NCBI GenBank assembly: GCA_016703945.1
Contig: JADJBC010000058.1
Location: forward strand, 1 to 16,635
Direction of reading: 5' to 3'
DNA length: 16,635 nucleotides
Source: Candidatus Aalborgicola danicus
GTDB taxonomy: Bacteria; Pseudomonadota; Gammaproteobacteria; Burkholderiales; Burkholderiaceae_C
The notes below the pieces were generated by a model, which was not told the DNA's origin, ran no database searches, and saw nothing but the letters and a program-made list of their open reading frames with translations. Of the stretch, positions 14,228-16,635 are shown piece after piece (position 1 is the stretch's first letter; each line of letters opens with the position of its first letter). A program made the position numbers and the translations under genes.

Positions 14228-16635
14228 CTACGCAAATCCCGCGTAAACCGTGATAGAACTCGCCCACTGCCCGGCGTTGATCGTCGCCGGTGGCACGTTC
14301 ATCACGCCCGGCGTGTGGCCGGTGTTAATTGGGCGTCAGGCGGCGGCTTTCGGCTTCAAGATTGGCAGGAGGCTCTCGTAGAGCAAAGATCGCCCGGGTG
14401 GAGTGACGCATAGTGCTGGCGGCCGCCGACGGAAAGCATTCATCCAGGTGTCGACAATGTCAAAGGTTAGCGGTGCGTACGCGCCGATGGTGGGGTGCCG
14501 GAAGGCTGCCAGTGGAGTTCAGGCTTTGAAGCGCACGCCGGCCATAATGCCGCCCGGTACGTGCTTTGCATGGGGCGCAGCCGTTGCAGGTGATCACGTG
14601 GCGGCTCTCGTTCAGGCCGCCGACGTGCACTTCCATTGCGCTCCAGCGACGAGTCCACATACCGTGCGGTGCCGCCGGTGCGCCTTCCTCGCCCATCACG
14701 GCATGCCAGGGCTCCGGCGCACAGCGCAGCGTCAGGTCAATGCCGTGGTTGAACGCCGCCGACCAGCAGGAAGCGGAGACTCCACGTGCCAGGTCGGAGC
14801 CGGCTCAGGTCAAACGGATAACCGGCCAAACGCATGTCTTCCACCACACCGTCGAAATTACCATCTTGATGAAGGTGAGCAGCGCTGATGATCATGCAGC
14901 TCGGTGCCCCAGCGGGTGACGGGCGCCTTGTACGGCGCCTTCCAGAAGCGCGATACCAGTGCACGCAGCAGCAGTTGCTGCACGATGCTCATGCGCGGGT
15001 GCGGTGGCATCTCAAACGCACGCAGTTCCAGCAGGCCCAGGCGGCCCGTGGCCGAGTCGGGCGAGTACATCTTGTCGATGGAAGGCTTTCGCTTGCGGTG
15101 CGTGTTGCCGAAGTGGCGTCGATCAGGATGTTGCGCGGCGTGCGAGTTACGCTCCACGGTGGCATGGACTGCGCGTACAACTCGCGGTTGGCGCAGATCT
15201 GCTCAATAGCAATTTCAAAGCTCATTACAACGCTGGTCGTTGCGCGCCTCGTCCGCCCTTTGCGGCGCCTGGCTGGTGGGGCCGACAAACATGCCGCTGA
15301 ACAGATAACTCAACGATGGGTGGTTGTGCCAGTACAGCAGCAGGCTGGCCAGTAACTCCGGCTTGCGCAGGAAAGGGCTGGCTGCTGGCGTTGCGCCGCC
15401 CATCACAAAGTGGTTACTGCGCCCGCGAATTGCCGGTGTGGCGGCCGTCGGTCATGAATTTTTTTCAGCCGTTGGGCGCGACTCAAACGCGGCGTTGTAC
15501 AAGAGCACAGTGTTTTTGACCAGCTCTTTCCGGTTGTTGACCGGGTGGATGTTGACCTCGATGACGCCGGGGTAGGGTGTGACCTGCGGAAGGCTTCAGG
15601 CGTGGGTCGCGGGGCGGCGGGTGACCTTCCAACACCAGCTTTACTTTGCTCTTTGGCAGTGGTGGCTTCGATGGCGGTCAGCAGGTCCGGGTGATCTTCC
15701 AGGCGCTCCAGCGGCGGCATGAAGATGTAGAGTACACCGGACTTTTCACCGACGGCCTCGGCCTTGGGGCCGCTGGCTCGGCGAGGGTCGCGCACCTCTA
15801 CGCACAGCGCAGTGCGGCTGATCCAGTGGGCCGATTCCATGCGCTTCGGCATCTGGCTGAACTGTGTGGGCTCGGCCTGCAAGGCAGTGCGTGCGTTGGC
15901 GGTGAGGTTGGGCTCAAAGCTGGCCGTTAGCGACTGCAATTTGCGCGCGGCCTCGGTGGGGGCGATGTTGCCGCCACAGGGTAAACCGCTGGCGGATGCT
16001 GGAGCTGGCCGCACCCGTGCCTGCCGCCGACCGAAGTGCCATTAGACCCGCAGCGGGAGTAGTGATGCACTGGCGCTGGTGGCTGGCTCACCGGCAGCCG
16101 TGTGGCGTCCCGCCATGGCCGCGTGCGCGAAATGAGTCACCTGCGGTCCTCCGTGGGGTCATGGCGCTCGATCATGTAAGGAAAATCAACTCTTTTCTTA
16201 ACCCAGGGCAGCCCAGGTCCAGCGGCAGGCGCAAGCCCATCGGCGAGTCGCCGGGCATCAGGTACATGCGTTCGTCGCGGAAGAACCAAGGGCCGGTGGT
16301 CCAGCGCTCACCGGTCTGGGCCAGTGGGTCGGTGGACTTGATGGGCAACACATAACCCACGGGTGTGTCGAGTTTTTGCTCGAACACGCGGCGTAGCCGC
16401 ATGCGCTCCATCTCGTCGTCCAGCAAGGAGTTGAACGGGTCTACATTCACCGGCAGACGGCGTTCGCGCCTGAGTAGCCCGCAGCTGTCTTCATACGCGC
16501 TCTGGATGTGTTGGTCCGTCGAGCAGGCGCCCGCCAACGCAGTCGTGAAGCGTTGGGCGTCTTCGCTGGTGTGGTGGGTGGGGTCGCGCTCGTCGGTGAA
16601 CAGCGTAGATCGGCCCACACCGGTTGTTTGTCGGC
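14228..16635 (-). pseudogene. DUF2126 transglutaminase-type protein, C-terminal part (partial at right edge, frame-broken)
   Basis: The proteins of this family (PF09899, classed as putative amidoligase) are about 1100 residues with an N-terminal transglutaminase-like domain; that half lies beyond the right edge. Visible blocks, right to left: AYEDSCGLLRRERRLPVNVD; MERMRLRRVFEQKLDTPVGY; WFFRDERMYLMPGDSPMGLR; DFPYMIERHDP; SRTALCVEVRDPRRASGPKA; SGVLYIFMPPLERLEDHPDL; KPELLASLLLYWHNHPSLSY; LFSGMFVGPTSQAP; DKMYSPDSATGRLGLLELRA; FEMPPHPRMSIVQQLLLRAL; FWKAPYKAPVTRWGTELHD; EVHVGGLNESRHVITCNG; PLTFDIVDTWMN; TGHTPGV. The probable stop is TAG 14230-14228, though the last 20 residues differ from my memory of the family. 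Roughly ten frameshifts are needed. No large segment seems missing. Such proteins usually sit with a circularly permuted ATP-grasp protein and an alpha-E domain protein; those neighbours would be outside the window. Confidence 0.85.

Overview
The gene content suggests a betaproteobacterium, most likely Burkholderiales of the Comamonadaceae type (Rhodoferax or Polaromonas-like). This rests on recalled family resemblance: a BamE-type lipoprotein, a DUF1800/DUF1501 pair whose N-terminal segment is common in that group, a DUF2126 transglutaminase-type protein and an IS1380-family element. No rRNA, tRNA or CRISPR array was seen.

The dominant property of the window is that almost every recognisable gene is broken. 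Clear protein families can be followed end to end, but only by hopping between reading frames every 50-300 bases. Several of the shifts that can be placed exactly lie in short homopolymer runs. The one long gene that reads through without interruption is the IS1380-type transposase. Either this is a low-accuracy consensus, with the multicopy IS polished better than single-copy DNA, or it is a chromosomal stretch decaying while an IS inserted recently. The coordinates given for broken genes are the span from inferred start to inferred stop.

Layout. (1) 1-2274, minus strand: a tightly packed three-gene unit of two PstS-like periplasmic binding proteins (GTG start overlapping a TGA stop) followed directly by a membrane-anchored protein cut by the left edge. 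(2) 2553-3085, plus: a BamE-like lipoprotein, divergent from the unit. (3) 3086-4208: no gene, but a structured repeat element with long inverted arms (3162-3520) and other small repeats. (4) 4209-5852: a complete IS1380-family insertion sequence with imperfect terminal repeats and a 5-bp target duplication. (5) 5976-12502, plus: a probable operon of a secreted Pro/Thr-linker protein, a LuxR-type regulator, a DUF1800 lipoprotein and a Tat-exported DUF1501 protein. (6) 12978-13369, minus: a small secreted DUF995-like protein. (7) 13370-14227: mostly unassigned DNA with one large inverted repeat. (8) 14228-16635, minus: the C-terminal part of a DUF2126 protein running off the right edge.

How the genes may work together (inference): the 1-2274 unit looks like a ligand-binding module feeding a membrane protein. 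The 5976-12502 unit looks like an exported-protein system with its own regulator, built around the widespread but functionally obscure DUF1800/DUF1501 pair.
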